Source: Phocaeicola vulgatus (GTDB lineage: Bacteria > Bacteroidota > Bacteroidia > Bacteroidales > Tannerellaceae). Taken from it: 64,000 nucleotides of DNA. The stretch covers positions 1,656,001 through 1,720,000 of the forward strand of contig CP091733.1 in NCBI GenBank assembly GCA_022009975.1, given 5' to 3'. A model generated the notes under the pieces. It saw nothing but the letters and a program-made list of their open reading frames with translations. It did not search any database and had not been told where the DNA came from. Positions 27,972 through 38,891 of the stretch are shown here, one piece after another; the stretch's first letter is position 1; every line of letters begins with the position of its first letter. Both the position numbers and the translations under genes were made by a program.

Positions 27972-29302
27972 TGGAGTGGAAAGATAATAGCGAACATCTT
28001 CTGACGGAGAATGTGGAAAGGTTGTTGCCTTTTGCCAACACTCCGGTTTCTTCTTTGGTGGACGACAAGGGAAAGCCTTTGCTCGTTTTCCCTTTATCCT
28101 TTCAGGAGTGTGAAGACTGCATAGGCAAGCAACACCTGTTTGACATTGCACCTAAAGGAAACCGCTATGTGGTGAAAACAGGCAATTTAGCAGGATTCAT
28201 TGGTCTGAATGATATGTACATAACCATCCGCTCACGGTTCGGGCCGGAGAACGGTGATGACTATTTCCTGCATTATATGTTGAAAAAGGTCTTATCCGTC
28301 AATCTGTTCAATCTGAAGCATACGGCTACAGACGAACAGGTGTTTGATTTCCTGCTGCATCTGTTTCCCTATTTCCTGAATAAAGCGTTGGTGCAAGGTC
28401 TTTACAAGGAGTATCGGCGAAACGAATACAACGACTGCAACCTGAGAGGCACGATTGACATCAGTCGGCATATCAAGTGCAATGTGCCCTTTAACGGGTG
28501 TGTGGCATACCGCACGAGGGAATTCAGTTATGACAATCATGTGACCCAACTGATACGTCATACGGTAGAATATATCCGCACTAAACGGTTGGGCGAAATG
28601 GTATTACACACAAACGTAGATACGCAAGAAAATGTTTCCCAAATCGTTTCGGCTACATCAACGTATCAGAGGCAAGACAGGCTGCAGGTTATCAAAAGCA
28701 ATTTGAGACCTGTTGTCCACCCCTACTATACACAATATGTACCTTTACAAAAGCTTTGCTTGAAAATACTAAGCCATGAACGATTAAGATACGGACATGA
28801 CAAGGATGAAATTTATGGCATTCTGTTCGATGTATCATGGCTTTGGGAAGAGTATTTAAGCACATTGCTCGCTCCTTTAGGATTTAAGCATCCTGATAAC
28901 AGGCAGAATACCGGAGGTGTCTGGTTGGGGTATAGTCTGATAGAGAATAAGATAAGAAACGCTTTTTTGCGTTATCCTGATTTTTATGACAAAAAAAGAA
29001 GTATCATCTTAGATGCTAAATACAAGAGCCAGATTGATTATGTTGCCGATGTAAACCAAGTTATTACTTACTTGTATCGGATGAAAGGGCGTATCGGTAT
29101 GTTTGTCCACCCGACAACGGATAAAAATGGACTGAAATCATATAGCTTGCGAGGATATGGTGATGATAGCGATGCTCGTCTGATTGAATATCAGTTTCAT
29201 ATTCCAACAGAAGTTTCAAACTATGAAGATTTTGAATGGAATATAAGGCTTTCTGAAACAGCATTAAAAGAGCAAATAGAAATTTTCCATCCTCTTTTGT
29301 AG
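27968..29302 (+). CDS. mcrC: McrC-type restriction endonuclease subunit
   Basis: A 444-residue protein beginning MMEWKDNSEHLL and overlapping the mcrB stop by 4 bp. The N-terminal part is the McrB-binding domain (NLAGFIGLNDMYITIRSRFG). The C-terminal part carries a PD-(D/E)XK nuclease core with PDF about 12 residues before IILDAKYK (about 346). It cleaves DNA next to modified cytosines when bound to McrB. The frame is intact. Low GC and location beside the relaxase mark it as accessory. Confidence 0.9.
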   Translation: MMEWKDNSEHLLTENVERLLPFANTPVSSLVDDKGKPLLVFPLSFQECEDCIGKQHLFDIAPKGNRYVVKTGNLAGFIGLNDMYITIRSRFGPENGDDYFLHYMLKKVLSVNLFNLKHTATDEQVFDFLLHLFPYFLNKALVQGLYKEYRRNEYNDCNLRGTIDISRHIKCNVPFNGCVAYRTREFSYDNHVTQLIRHTVEYIRTKRLGEMVLHTNVDTQENVSQIVSATSTYQRQDRLQVIKSNLRPVVHPYYTQYVPLQKLCLKILSHERLRYGHDKDEIYGILFDVSWLWEEYLSTLLAPLGFKHPDNRQNTGGVWLGYSLIENKIRNAFLRYPDFYDKKRSIILDAKYKSQIDYVADVNQVITYLYRMKGRIGMFVHPTTDKNGLKSYSLRGYGDDSDARLIEYQFHIPTEVSNYEDFEWNIRLSETALKEQIEIFHPLL

Positions 29303-29826
29303 CTCGTTTTTTGAGATTTCAGAAGATTATACTAATTTTGCATCCACAAGAGTTATCTAAACAAGCAAAGCGATGCAGACTACGGCAATTAGGACGGTTT
29401 CCAACTCATTACCCGAAAAAGTGGTAATTTGACTAACTCTTTTGATTTCAGATAGGTACATTCTTTTTGCAGAATTAAAAAATAATGTTGTAAAATTAAT
29501 ATCTTCTCAGAAAGCATACTATTTCCCTTCCCCAAAAACATCTGTTATTTCTGGATATGATCATTCAATCAACCCAGCAATGGAAAAGAGGTTTCTTTAT
29601 TGAATCATATAGTTGTTGAATAATCGGCATTAAAACGCCATTTAAACACTATTTAGGGATAATCATTTAATTCCTTCAATCTGAGTTAACCGGCAGACGT
29701 TCCCGTATTTTCCCGATTAAACTCATCGTGTTTATATCATCGGCTCTGGTTTCAGAGCCGATTTTCTCGTTTTCAGTCACGTCTGGAGCCACCACTCCCA
29801 TAAAGTTGCGCTCCATGCGTAGAACA
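29303..29826. other. Gene-free spacer between mcrC and the transposase
   Basis: AT-rich sequence with no credible gene. It contains a TAGTATGC-like unit at about 29512-29530 (GAAAGCATACTATTTCCC, minus orientation) related to the 22-bp array at 10 kb, and the left end of the IS element. Confidence 0.5.
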
Positions 29827-31365
29827 TCAGGCAGCAAGGGTGATTTGGACCGACTCTCGTCTTGCGAGGTTGACCACATTTGCTGTGTGGATACCGAAGA
29901 AAATCAGCAAGATCTCTGTCGACTTTATTCTCGCTGCTATCTTTCGCAGTCCGTAATGTTGCTTCTGGGTACCGAATGAGCCTTCCATCTCTGTAGCTCT
30001 CACTCTGGCAAGTTCTCTTTTGGTAGCATTCTTCACCTCGTTCTTGCCAGTCCTGCCTTTCTGAGTGAAGGAGGTCTCAATACCATTCTCTTTGCAGAAT
30101 GTTCTGTTGTCGTTTCCTGAGTAACCTTGGTCGCCACCTATCTTCTTCACCGGTACTCCGGTAAGCTTATTAGACAATGACACGCAATGCTTCAGCCTTG
30201 TACCCTCATTGAAGGCGTTGAATGAGAGTTTCTCAATGAATGAGACCCCATCAATCAATATGTTGTTGCTCTTCGCTCCAAACTCTACAGTCTTGGTTTC
30301 CTTGCCTCTGACAATCGGTCTGATATGAGGTTTGTCGAGACTTACGATGCGGTTCGGTATGCTCTCGCGAGAGTCGCCACTCTTGAAGTGGTTCTTCTGC
30401 TGACGATATACCCTTGTGATGATCCCAAGCATATTCAACTGCTTGTCGCTCAGCAGTCCCTCGCAACTATGGACACGCATCTGTCTGTGGATCTCACCGA
30501 GCATCTTGCACAGCAATGCAAGCAGTCTCATTATCATCTTTCGTGTCTGCTTATGAGTGTGCTTACGCTGCTTCCTGTAAGCCAGATTCGCCTTCTCTAT
30601 ATCGTTGTACTTTGTCCTCAATCTATGTTCTCCTAGCTTGGAACTGATACTGCACATCATCTTGTATGCTCTTTCAACACATTCCCAAAGCAACTTCACA
30701 TCGGTCGGGAAACGCATCAGACTTTCATAGCAACTGGCATCAGTATACACTGTATCAAGGTTCTTCATGTATGGCTTCCACGCATCTGCAAGCACCTTCT
30801 GCTGCTCTTGGATCTTCAGCTTCTTGGACAGTTCCAACAATATATTGTCAATCAACTTATAGTTTGTCAACTGGTTCTTAGGACTGATCCTGATGCCGCA
30901 GAAGATCTGATAATAGATGTTTCCATTCAATGCCTCCATCAATTTCGGAGCCGACAATCCTGTATACATCTTCAAGAATGCCAATGCCACCTTGCTTTCA
31001 GGGGTGAAGAAGGACTTTCTGCCTCTTTTAGCCCTTATGTTCTTTGGCTTTTCCCCAATCAACCCAAACGATATCGCCATTTCTCGAAGAGGAAGAAGTG
31101 ACTGGATGCGTCCAAGTTCACTCGTTTTGAAGGTTTCTACATATTGCTGATAAAAATCAAACTCTGTGAATGCAATCTCTTGCTGAATGTCAGATAAATT
31201 TCCTACTTTTGCCATGAGTTATTTTTGCTCATTTCCTCCGAAGTTTACTTTTTCTACGGTATTCGGAGGAATTTTTATTTCCTTTAGCTAAATTACAACA
31301 AATATACCACATTAGCAATCAATAAGTTGTAAACTTTCAAAGTATTTTGCGACTATCCCTATTTA
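29650..31365. mobile_element. IS element with a DUF772-type DDE transposase
   Basis: The proposed inverted ends are TATTTAGGGATAATC (29650-29664) and GACTATCCCTATTTA (31351-31365), matching at 12 of 15 positions. The element would be 1.7 kb and holds a single intact transposase on the minus strand. The flanks are AT-rich and carry CCATTTAAACACT on the left and TTTAAACACCATTTAAAC on the right. The exact ends and any target duplication are unresolved. Confidence 0.6.
29827..31215 (-). CDS. DDE transposase (IS5/IS1182-like, DUF772 type)
   Basis: A 462-residue intact transposase. The N-terminal half has FFTPESKVALAFLKMYTG and LNGNIYYQIFCGIR (DUF772-like). A catalytic Asp lies in DTVYTDASCYES, the second in GGDQGYSGNDNRTF, and the Glu in EMEGSFGTQKQHYGLRKI. 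A basic segment occupies the middle. The frame is complete, and the start MAKVGNLSDIQQE is followed by a plausible N-terminal domain. I am sure it is a transposase; the exact IS family is less certain. Confidence 0.8.
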   Translation of the reverse strand: MAKVGNLSDIQQEIAFTEFDFYQQYVETFKTSELGRIQSLLPLREMAISFGLIGEKPKNIRAKRGRKSFFTPESKVALAFLKMYTGLSAPKLMEALNGNIYYQIFCGIRISPKNQLTNYKLIDNILLELSKKLKIQEQQKVLADAWKPYMKNLDTVYTDASCYESLMRFPTDVKLLWECVERAYKMMCSISSKLGEHRLRTKYNDIEKANLAYRKQRKHTHKQTRKMIMRLLALLCKMLGEIHRQMRVHSCEGLLSDKQLNMLGIITRVYRQQKNHFKSGDSRESIPNRIVSLDKPHIRPIVRGKETKTVEFGAKSNNILIDGVSFIEKLSFNAFNEGTRLKHCVSLSNKLTGVPVKKIGGDQGYSGNDNRTFCKENGIETSFTQKGRTGKNEVKNATKRELARVRATEMEGSFGTQKQHYGLRKIAARIKSTEILLIFFGIHTANVVNLARRESVQITLAA

Positions 31366-31395
31366 AACACCATTTAAACGTATACTTTTTCAAAA

Positions 31396-31432
31396 AAATC
31401 CACCAAAGGAGAAAGTCCCCTTTGGTGGATTT
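31396..31432 (-). terminator. Intrinsic terminator at the end of the GH57 operon
   Basis: AAATCCACCAAAGG (31396-31409) and CCTTTGGTGGATTT (31419-31432) form a perfect 14-bp stem with a 9-nt loop. A-rich sequence on the left reads as a T run on the minus strand. It lies 35 bp beyond the GH57 stop codon. Confidence 0.85.
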
Positions 31433-31466
31433 CTAACATGTTCATTTTTATCTCTAAAAACGAAAC

Positions 31467-32774
31467 TTATTTTGCTTTCTTTACAGCAGCAGTTGCTTTC
31501 TTCTTCAAACGTTCTATCTCTTTTTGCAAGTCTTCTATCTCCTTTCCTTGGTTCTTGATGGTCGTCAACAATGAGTTCAACTCTTCATTTTCGATAGTTT
31601 CAGGGAATTGGGATTTCACTCTTTCAATAAAGTCCGACAAGACATTCATATAGTTATTGAAAGCATCATAAGGATTGTCATAAGGACTGAAACCACCTTT
31701 ACCCATGTGTTTTGTACTCATGTAATAGAAATGGTCGCTGCTCTGCAAATAATACCAGTCCTGACGGATACGGCGCATATCGCACAAGCGGACACGCTCG
31801 CCAATCTCACAAATCTTACGGAATGCTTCCTTCTGAAGGACATTGCCTAACCAAGAGCTACAGTCACGTTCTTCATCTACCCAAGAAATTGGATACGGAA
31901 CAGAAATCTGGTCAACTGGTTTCATCAAGGCAAACACTTCGGACGGAGTAGAGAAACTGATTCCCTTTTCGGCTGCATAACGTGGCAATGCCTTGAAGAA
32001 TTCAAAGATGCCTGTTTCTGCAGGATGAAGAGAACCCAACACTTCGTAGTTCATGAACAAATTGATAACCTGTTCTGATTCCGGAGTAGCTGCAATCCAT
32101 GACATATATTTATCTGCAGTCAAAGGATATTCGTTCCATCCATAATTACTGAAGCGGTCAGATATATCTTCACTGAAGCGGTCGTTCTTCAAGAGCAACT
32201 GCAACTTAGGTTGCACGCTTGAACTATACATATAGTTCGGACTCTTCCAACCCAAGATATGTTTAGCTCCTTCCGTCAACATTCCCTTGTAACCCATTCC
32301 ATAGACAACTTCCGAGATGTCGTCAGAATAGATAAGTTCCGTGTTGCGGAACACACTTGGTTTAACACCGAACAATGTCTTGATTTTATCCTCTTGCTTT
32401 TCGATTTGATGCTTAAACTCATCCACATCCCCCAAAGAAGAAAGAGAATGTGCATACGTTTCAGACAAGAATTCCACATTGCCTGTAGCGGCCAACTCCT
32501 TGAAGCTATCTATCACTTCCGGTGTATAGATTTCCATCTGCTCCAAAGCGACACCAGAGATAGAGAAAGCAACCTTGAATTTGCCACCGCTTGATTTAAT
32601 CATCTCCAAGATAGTACGGTTGGCAGGCAAGTAGCACTTCTCTGCAATACGGCGGATAATCTCCTCATTTTGGAAATCATCATAATAATAATGGTCGTTA
32701 CCGATATCAAAGAAACGATATCTTTTCAAGCGAAACGGCTGGTGTATCTGAAAATAAAAGCATATAGTTTTCAT
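31467..32774 (-). CDS. GH57 family glycoside hydrolase (alpha-amylase type)
   Basis: A 435-residue cytoplasmic protein starting MKTICFYFQIHQPFRL; the HQP is the conserved GH57 motif 1. FLSETYAHSLSSL holds motif 3-like sequence and VFRNTELIYSDD motif 4. The last about 35 residues are a Lys/Glu-rich coiled coil. Such proteins follow the glycogen debranching and GT4 genes in many Bacteroidetes, and act on alpha-1,4-glucans. The order debranching enzyme, GT4, GH57 on one strand supports a glycogen or maltodextrin function. Confidence 0.9.
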   Translation of the reverse strand: MKTICFYFQIHQPFRLKRYRFFDIGNDHYYYDDFQNEEIIRRIAEKCYLPANRTILEMIKSSGGKFKVAFSISGVALEQMEIYTPEVIDSFKELAATGNVEFLSETYAHSLSSLGDVDEFKHQIEKQEDKIKTLFGVKPSVFRNTELIYSDDISEVVYGMGYKGMLTEGAKHILGWKSPNYMYSSSVQPKLQLLLKNDRFSEDISDRFSNYGWNEYPLTADKYMSWIAATPESEQVINLFMNYEVLGSLHPAETGIFEFFKALPRYAAEKGISFSTPSEVFALMKPVDQISVPYPISWVDEERDCSSWLGNVLQKEAFRKICEIGERVRLCDMRRIRQDWYYLQSSDHFYYMSTKHMGKGGFSPYDNPYDAFNNYMNVLSDFIERVKSQFPETIENEELNSLLTTIKNQGKEIEDLQKEIERLKKKATAAVKKAK

Positions 32775-32807
32775 ATTATTGTCTGTTTTTATCTGTTCGA
32801 ATTGTTA

Positions 32808-34073
32808 TTATTTCTTTTGAGTCAGCATATCGTAGATTTTGCGAACCTTCAATCCTGCATATTCCCACTTGATATTATCTACCTCTTTCTTACCCTCTTC
32901 CTTCAAGAATTGGTGCATAGCCGGATAAGTAATAATCGAATACATGGAATCAGCCAAGGCTTCAATGTCCCAATAGTCCACCTTCATGGCGTAATCCAAT
33001 ATTTCCGCACAACCGGATTGCTTCGAGATAATCGTTGGCACGCCGCATTGCATTGCTTCCAACGGAGATATACCGAACGGTTCAGATACCGAAGGCATCA
33101 CATACACATCACTCGCTTTCAAGACCTCATAAACCTGCTTGCCTTTCATGAATCCGGTAAAATGGAAACGGTCAGAAATGTTACGAGCAGCAACCAAACG
33201 AATCATCTGATTCATCATATCTCCGCTACCAGCCATGACGAAACGTGCATGAGGGGCTTTTTTCAATACCTTAGCCGCAGCCTCCACGAAGTATTCAGGA
33301 CCTTTCTGCATAGTGATACGTCCCAAGAATGTGATGACTTTGTCCTTAACCCCTTTCTTATCCTGGATTGCCAAGATTTCCGGGCTCAAAGGTTCCACAG
33401 CATTGTGTACAGTCGTCACCTTGGCCGGGTCTTGATGATATTTCTCAATAACGGTCTGACGTGTCAGATTACTTACTGTAATAATATGGTCAGCATGATC
33501 CATACCATTCTTTTCAATGGCATAAACATCCGGATTGACATTGCCACGGCTACGGTCATAGTCAGTAGCGTGTACATGCACAACCAATGGTTTCCCAGTA
33601 ACCTGTTTAGCATGGATGCCAGCAGGATAAGTCAACCAGTCGTGTGCATGGATAATATCACACGGAATGGTTCGAGCTATCACACCTGCCACTATCGAAT
33701 AGTTATTAATCTCTTCCAACAGGTTGTTCGGATAACGTCCGGAGAACTCCATACATCCCAAATCATTTACATTCCGATATGAGAAATCAGCGTAAATGTT
33801 ATTACGGAAGTCATAATAGAGTTGAGGATCCATAAACTTGCCTAAACGTTCACGAACATAATCCATATTGACATCTTTCCACACAATAGGGACATTGTTC
33901 ACGCCCACAATACGGAGGAAGCTCTGATCTTCGTCTCCCCACGGCTTCGGGATACAGAAAGTAATTTCCATATCTGACTGCTTCGCCATTCCTTTTGTAA
34001 GGCCATAACTCGCAGTTCCGAGTCCGCCCAAGATATGAGGTGGGAATTCCCACCCAAACATTAATGCTTTCAT
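32808..34073 (-). CDS. GT4 glycosyltransferase, glycogen synthase-like
   Basis: A 421-residue GT-B enzyme. The N-terminus MKALMFGWEFPPHILGGLG has the donor-loop glycines typical of starch/glycogen synthase-like GT4 proteins. DIIHAHDWLTYPAG and the C-terminal SVSEPFGISPLEAMQCG (EX7E motif) are diagnostic. It probably extends alpha-1,4-glucan from a nucleotide sugar. It lies 13 bp from the debranching gene and 33 bp from GH57. Confidence 0.9.
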   Translation of the reverse strand: MKALMFGWEFPPHILGGLGTASYGLTKGMAKQSDMEITFCIPKPWGDEDQSFLRIVGVNNVPIVWKDVNMDYVRERLGKFMDPQLYYDFRNNIYADFSYRNVNDLGCMEFSGRYPNNLLEEINNYSIVAGVIARTIPCDIIHAHDWLTYPAGIHAKQVTGKPLVVHVHATDYDRSRGNVNPDVYAIEKNGMDHADHIITVSNLTRQTVIEKYHQDPAKVTTVHNAVEPLSPEILAIQDKKGVKDKVITFLGRITMQKGPEYFVEAAAKVLKKAPHARFVMAGSGDMMNQMIRLVAARNISDRFHFTGFMKGKQVYEVLKASDVYVMPSVSEPFGISPLEAMQCGVPTIISKQSGCAEILDYAMKVDYWDIEALADSMYSIITYPAMHQFLKEEGKKEVDNIKWEYAGLKVRKIYDMLTQKK

Positions 34074-34086
34074 ATAGTATTATTGT

Positions 34087-36023
34087 TTATTCGGCGTTAT
34101 ACTTTTTCAATATATCTAAAATTCTCAATATCGAAGCGATATTCATCGCGAACGATATGGCACCACGTGCCATGAAAGGAGGATTTCCATCATAAGTTTC
34201 AGAGAGTGCCCCAATACAATGATTGCTCATCTCCTCTTCCATGCTAATCAGCATTCGTTCTGCAAAAGCCACCCCGGATTTGCCGAATACCCGTAAATAA
34301 GCTTCGAGATAGAATCCCAACAACCATGGCCAAGCTGTTCCTTGATGATATGCCAAATCCCTTTCCACTTGCGGACCTGTGCAATAAGGATGATAACCTT
34401 CACTCTTCGGACTCAAAGAACGGATTCCTTTCGGTGTCAACAATTCTTTCGTCACGATGTCCAATACCGCACGTTTCTGCATACGGGTCAATGGAGAATA
34501 TGGCAATGCAACAGCAAATATCATGTTCGGACGGACACTCCAATCCACAAATGAACCATTCACATAGTCGAAGAGATAATTAAATCCATTCACAAATGTG
34601 TTCGGGAATGAAATATCCAAAGCTTTTATCAGCTCTTCAATGCGTTTATCAGCAGTTCCACCGTTCATCTCTTTCAAGAAGCATAGGGCATTATACCACA
34701 AGGCATTGAATTCGACCATATAACCTGAACGAGGAACGACTGGTTTGCCGTTAACCATGGAGTTCATCCAGCTAATGGCTTTATCCTTACCTCCGTCAGC
34801 AAAAATCAATCCGCTGTCCATCACATGTAAATTCGGATGTTTTTGGTCAAGGATATATTGTATTGCCTCTTCCACGAATTCTTTATATAATTCGTTTGTC
34901 TTTTCGATGCCCATCTCTTTTGCATATTGCTGGATAGCCCAAATAGCCCACAGCAACACATCCGGTTCGCTGATTTCCTTTATCACGTTGTCCTCTGCGC
35001 CGTCTTCCATGAATGCGGAAAGAGCTGGCAAGCAGGTCGCCATGATTTTCTCAAAGCGAACTGGATCATCAATAGCGAGTGTACATCCAGGAGCTGAAAC
35101 GAAAAGATCGCGCGCGCGCACTTTAAACCAAGGATAACCTGCCAACAGATATGCATCATCTGCTGTAGGACGGAAATAAAATTGCTGTGCCGAATTCTTC
35201 AGACAGTTAAAGAAATTAGTACGCGGCGTGCGGCATTGTGCTTCTGTCTCATAAAGCGACTTCAGGCGAGTAGTGGCTGTTTGGCAATCACCAGCACTAA
35301 AAATAACAGATTCGCCCTTCTTGATAGGCAACTCAAAATAGCCAGGCACGAACAAGTCTTCCTTATATGGATAACCACGTTCTTGTTCTTTCGGGTATTC
35401 AATGCCATAATACCATTGCGGATCATACACGAAAGTCGCCTTTTTACTGAACTGCATAAACAAGTTTGGATAACCAGCATAAAGACACATTTTAATACCA
35501 TTTGGAACCTCCGTATAACTTTGATTCAAATTGTTATTGGCATACGTAAGGTCTTTTACATTTCTAAACGCCAAGAAAGGGCGGAAACGCAAAGTTGTGG
35601 CAGAATGTGCATCTTCAAGCGTATACTTGATCATGATACGGTTTCATACTGAGAAAAGACTTTCTCTTTTGAGAAGATTACACCACCTACACGGTACAAA
35701 GTACGAGGTACGGTATCACAAGTATATTCACGTATATACTTATGACCCTTCGGGCTGAAATCATTCTCACCATATTTATGTAAACCGAGATTAAATTCTG
35801 CACCATGTTGTATCACTGTCTCATCCAATGACGACAGGAGGACATGGTTGTCTTCATCCAGTGCAGGTACAGGCATAACCAATAGTCCGTGGTACTTGCG
35901 AGTATTGCAGTCTACAACAGTACTGCTATGATAAGCGCCAACTCTGTTTGTCCTTAACACTTCACGCATCAAAGACTCTTCCAGATTAATCATGACTGTC
36001 TTATCAAATTTAAGATAACTCAT
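34087..36023 (-). CDS. Glycogen debranching enzyme, amylo-alpha-1,6-glucosidase type (frameshifted as sequenced)
   Basis: The first about 130 residues (NRVGAYHSSTVVDCNTRKYHGLLV, GDE N-terminal domain) end at QYETVS. The rest continues in another frame from IMIKYTLEDAHSATTLRFRPF through the GH133-type catalytic domain (VPRSGYMVEFNALWYNAL and YHQGTAWPWLLG). One extra base in the CC run at 35640-35641 gives YETRIMIKYTLEDA and joins them. Repaired length is about 645 residues. It removes alpha-1,6 branches of glycogen and heads the three-gene minus-strand operon. Confidence 0.9.
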
Positions 36024-36563
36024 ACGGTATATATTTTTATTGTGTTTTTTTCTGTTTTTTTGTTTATCACCACCAAAAAGTAAGGTTAATAAAATGAATA
36101 AACAAATTTCTCCTCTATTTATTTTTTTAAATATTTTCCGACATTGTCCATTAGTACAATACTTCGGTAATTTTTTACCGAAACTTTAAAAGTTAAATAA
36201 TAGAACCGGCAAAAGCTGGTTCGAAAGCACTAATGAGGTATTGAAATATTGTCAAAAACGAATGGTTAAGCATGAAAAAATGTGCTTAAAAAAGAGAATC
36301 AACCTGATGATAATAAAGACAGGTCCTTAGGTTTGGCTGATTTTTCAGCGAACAGTTGACTCTGTTTTAACACAGATATAATAACTGCTCAAATACCACA
36401 ATCCTACCCTTTTTCAAAAAGCATACCACCTTTTTGAAAAAAGGTGGTATGCTTTTTGGGAAAAGCTCGTAAGCATTTGTCAGATGAGTTTAGATGAAAA
36501 CTTGCCGGAGTATTGTCCTTAAGAAAACTTTCTTCAAAGAAAAACACCGCATGGATGTTCCGC
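36024..36563. other. Gene-free spacer between the glycogen operon and the fucosidase
   Basis: AT-rich, with no credible gene. It contains a small hairpin TTCGGTAA-TTTT-TTACCGAA (36163-36182) and the long palindrome at 36410-36463 listed separately. No canonical promoter for the debranching gene is evident to me. Confidence 0.6.
36410..36463. repeat. Perfect 20-bp palindrome related to the 22-bp repeats
   Basis: AAAAAGCATACCACCTTTTT (36416-36435) and its exact reverse complement (36438-36457) are separated by two bases; weaker pairing extends to 36410 and 36463. The half GGTGGTATGCTTTTTGG is one base away from the unit of the tandem array at 10 kb. Confidence 0.9.
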
Positions 36564-37393
36564 TTACGGGAGCTTGTTAATCACATTAAACTCATAAATA
36601 GCCGGTGCCGCTGTTGCTTTCGTCACTTGCAAACGTATTTGGGAAGCATGGTATTCATGAGGGAGTTGAATTACCTTGCAATCTCCCATCGGTTCGTCCG
36701 AGCAATACAATGTGTTCCATTTCCCATTATCCAATATATCTATGTTATATGCTTGGATTCGGTTAATCCTCACATTAGAGAAACCGTCATCGCCATTTTT
36801 TATATCACAACATTCAAAAATGGATATTTTATTAAAGCCCTTTTTCTCGTCCAATTCAATCGTCAATGTAGCTAATGTGTCGCCATCGGCTGCCGCCCAA
36901 CAGGTCTGCATGCCTCCATCAACAGCAAACGCTGCATCATGTATTGCCTCTTCACCCGCTTTAACCGATGAAGCGATTGCCTTTTTCCCTAACGAGATAA
37001 ATTCACCGTTCTTAGGGAGTGGTTTTCCTTTCTTGATGCCGCCCAATCTCCGGTTCAACTCGATAGCCACATTGGCTTCATGTTCCCGGATGCGCCCTTT
37101 CTGGTCTGGCGGAATATTCATCACCAATGTATTATGATTATCTGTACACCAATAGAACAGTTCTTCCAATTCATCCAAATCACGTGTTGGCTGAGGCTTT
37201 TCTTTTGCAAACCAAGCCCACGATTTACTAATACATATTGTATGTTCAAAAGGCATGTAATAGGATTGACCATCATGTAAATATTGTTTTTTATCCAATT
37301 TATGCGCCACCTTCGGATCCCACAAGCGGAAGTCTGTTGGGAAATACTGGAAATAATGGCACAGTTGCATAAGTCCGTGGCAATATAATCATG

Positions 37394-38475
37394 TTATCCA
37401 AAGATCATAGACGCTCTGAACATAAAGAATGGTAAATCCTGCACACCGCGGAGTTGTGCTCTAAATCCTTTCAGCTTAGAGTTAAGAGATTCAGCATGAG
37501 CATTGGTTGACCTGTTTATGAAGTAGTTTAGTACTTCGTCTTCCTTGTACTTGATGGCATCCCTTGCAGCCTTTACTTCACGCAACGTACAAGCTGATAC
37601 CTTCTGATACCACTCATGCAGTTTAACCTTAGCTGTAACCCGGTCGATAGACTTGTTGCTAAACACGCTTCTTAGGCTGCAAATCAAAGTATATGCTTCC
37701 TTTATCTTTGGGAACATCTTGAAGAGTATTTTTGCACGTGTTTTTCTGCCTGTCAGTCCATTTCTCACCACTCACACTCAGCAGATACTTGCTTCTTGTC
37801 AGCAGTTCTATGACAGTTTCGCCATTGGCAAGCATGGTTGGCCTGAAGCGTTTGTTCAACCTCTGTGGCTTACGTCCCCGCTTCTTACCTTTGTATTTCT
37901 TTGGATGTTTCTTACGGTAGTATTTACGGTTCTTTACCAGCTGTTCAAGTTTCTTTTTTTAAACCTGACTTTCTCTTTGTTTTTGTGCTTTCTGTGCTTC
38001 TCGTTTAGCTTTTGAGACGGAGTTCCTCCACAGCTTCGATACAACGCTTGATGATATGGAAGCAGTCGATGACTATGGCTGCATTAGGAAAGGCTTCCGT
38101 GACGACAGCAAACATACTGTCAGAGAAGTCCATGGTAACTTCTTCGACCTGCTCTCGCTGTTCCTGCGGTATCTGCATAAGAACATTGATAATATCTGAG
38201 GTCTTAGTGCCTTTTACAGCTGCTATTAAGGTGTGACGTTTACCATGCCCTTCTTTGTTGGTCAAGAATGTCATCAGATCCTTGTGAAGCATGGTCTCGT
38301 CAATGCCCAGCCGTTTGCCTATGTTCTCAGGATGCAGCACCCAGTCCTCTGCATGACTGGCTTGTTCCCAATTACGGAAACCACTCAGATGATCCTTGTA
38401 AGCACGCTCCAGGTTATTGCCATCTACCTTAAAGTATAGCCCCAGCGAGCAGGCCGTTATCGGGTAGGTATCCAA
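37394..38475 (-). pseudogene. ISL3-family transposase (several frame breaks)
   Basis: Separate frames carry an ISL3 DDE core. GIDETMLHK and MTFLTNKEGHGKRHTLI hold the first part. VTMDFSDSMFAVVTEAFPNA and IVIDCFHIIKRC (second Asp and the His-rich helix) follow. The C-terminal NYFINRSTNAHAESLNSKLKGF contains the conserved Asn-Ala-x-x-Glu. Frames change near 37735, 37960 and 38005, often at A or T runs, so some breaks may be assembly errors. As sequenced the transposase would not be made. Confidence 0.75.
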
Positions 38476-38570
38476 ATATTTTTTTTAGACATCAGCAAAC
38501 TCTTTAGAGTAGCTGGTGTTATCAGCAAGCAACGAATACCTGTCAAGGATTACGTTTCTGCCTTCTGCCG

Positions 38571-38891
38571 TTAACCATCTGCGACGTCTGACATGAAGAA
38601 CGACCTTGTGATCACGGATAGGAAAGTCGTTAACCTGACGGCTTTCCGTAAAACCATTGGGCTTAAGGTCGTGCCACTCTTCTTCTCGTGAATCTTTTTT
38701 TCGTCAAGATAGATGTGAAGAAGGATACGCTCATCACCCGTCTCTTCAATAATGCCTGTGTGATCTTCGTTAACGGCTGTAACGTCGAAGAACTCAAGTA
38801 TGCCTTTGGGAAGAAGGTAACTTGCCAGAATCTTATAGTCAAATGTTGATTGTTTACTCATGGCTACAAAGTTAAGACATCGCATGAACAT
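38571..38891 (-). CDS. ISAon1-type transposase N-terminal region protein
   Basis: An open frame of up to 106 codons (an internal ATG at residue 11 gives MSKQSTFDYKILASYLLPKG) upstream of the main transposase on the same strand. Its start is typical of the separate N-terminal protein found in ISAon1-type Bacteroidetes elements. The rest is a short beta-rich and basic segment. It may act with, or be fused by frameshifting to, the main transposase. Confidence 0.6.
   Translation of the reverse strand: MFMRCLNFVAMSKQSTFDYKILASYLLPKGILEFFDVTAVNEDHTGIIEETGDERILLHIYLDEKKIHEKKSGTTLSPMVLRKAVRLTTFLSVITRSFFMSDVADG

Larger units (their letters stand above)
23470..29302. mobile_element. Putative integrated mobilizable element with McrBC cargo (ends not defined)
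   Basis: Base composition jumps to GC-rich between about 23.5 and 25.75 kb, where an unknown gene, an oriT-like hairpin and a MobV relaxase are found. It then falls to AT-rich across the mcrBC genes. No integrase and no clear direct repeats are visible, so the limits are approximate; this may be a remnant or two adjacent insertions. The flanking genes (GH92 promoter on the left, GH57 block on the right) look native. Confidence 0.5.

Noticed and set aside
36416..36457. Possible CRISPR-like repeat
   Set aside because: Only one palindrome is present, with no spacer array or cas genes.
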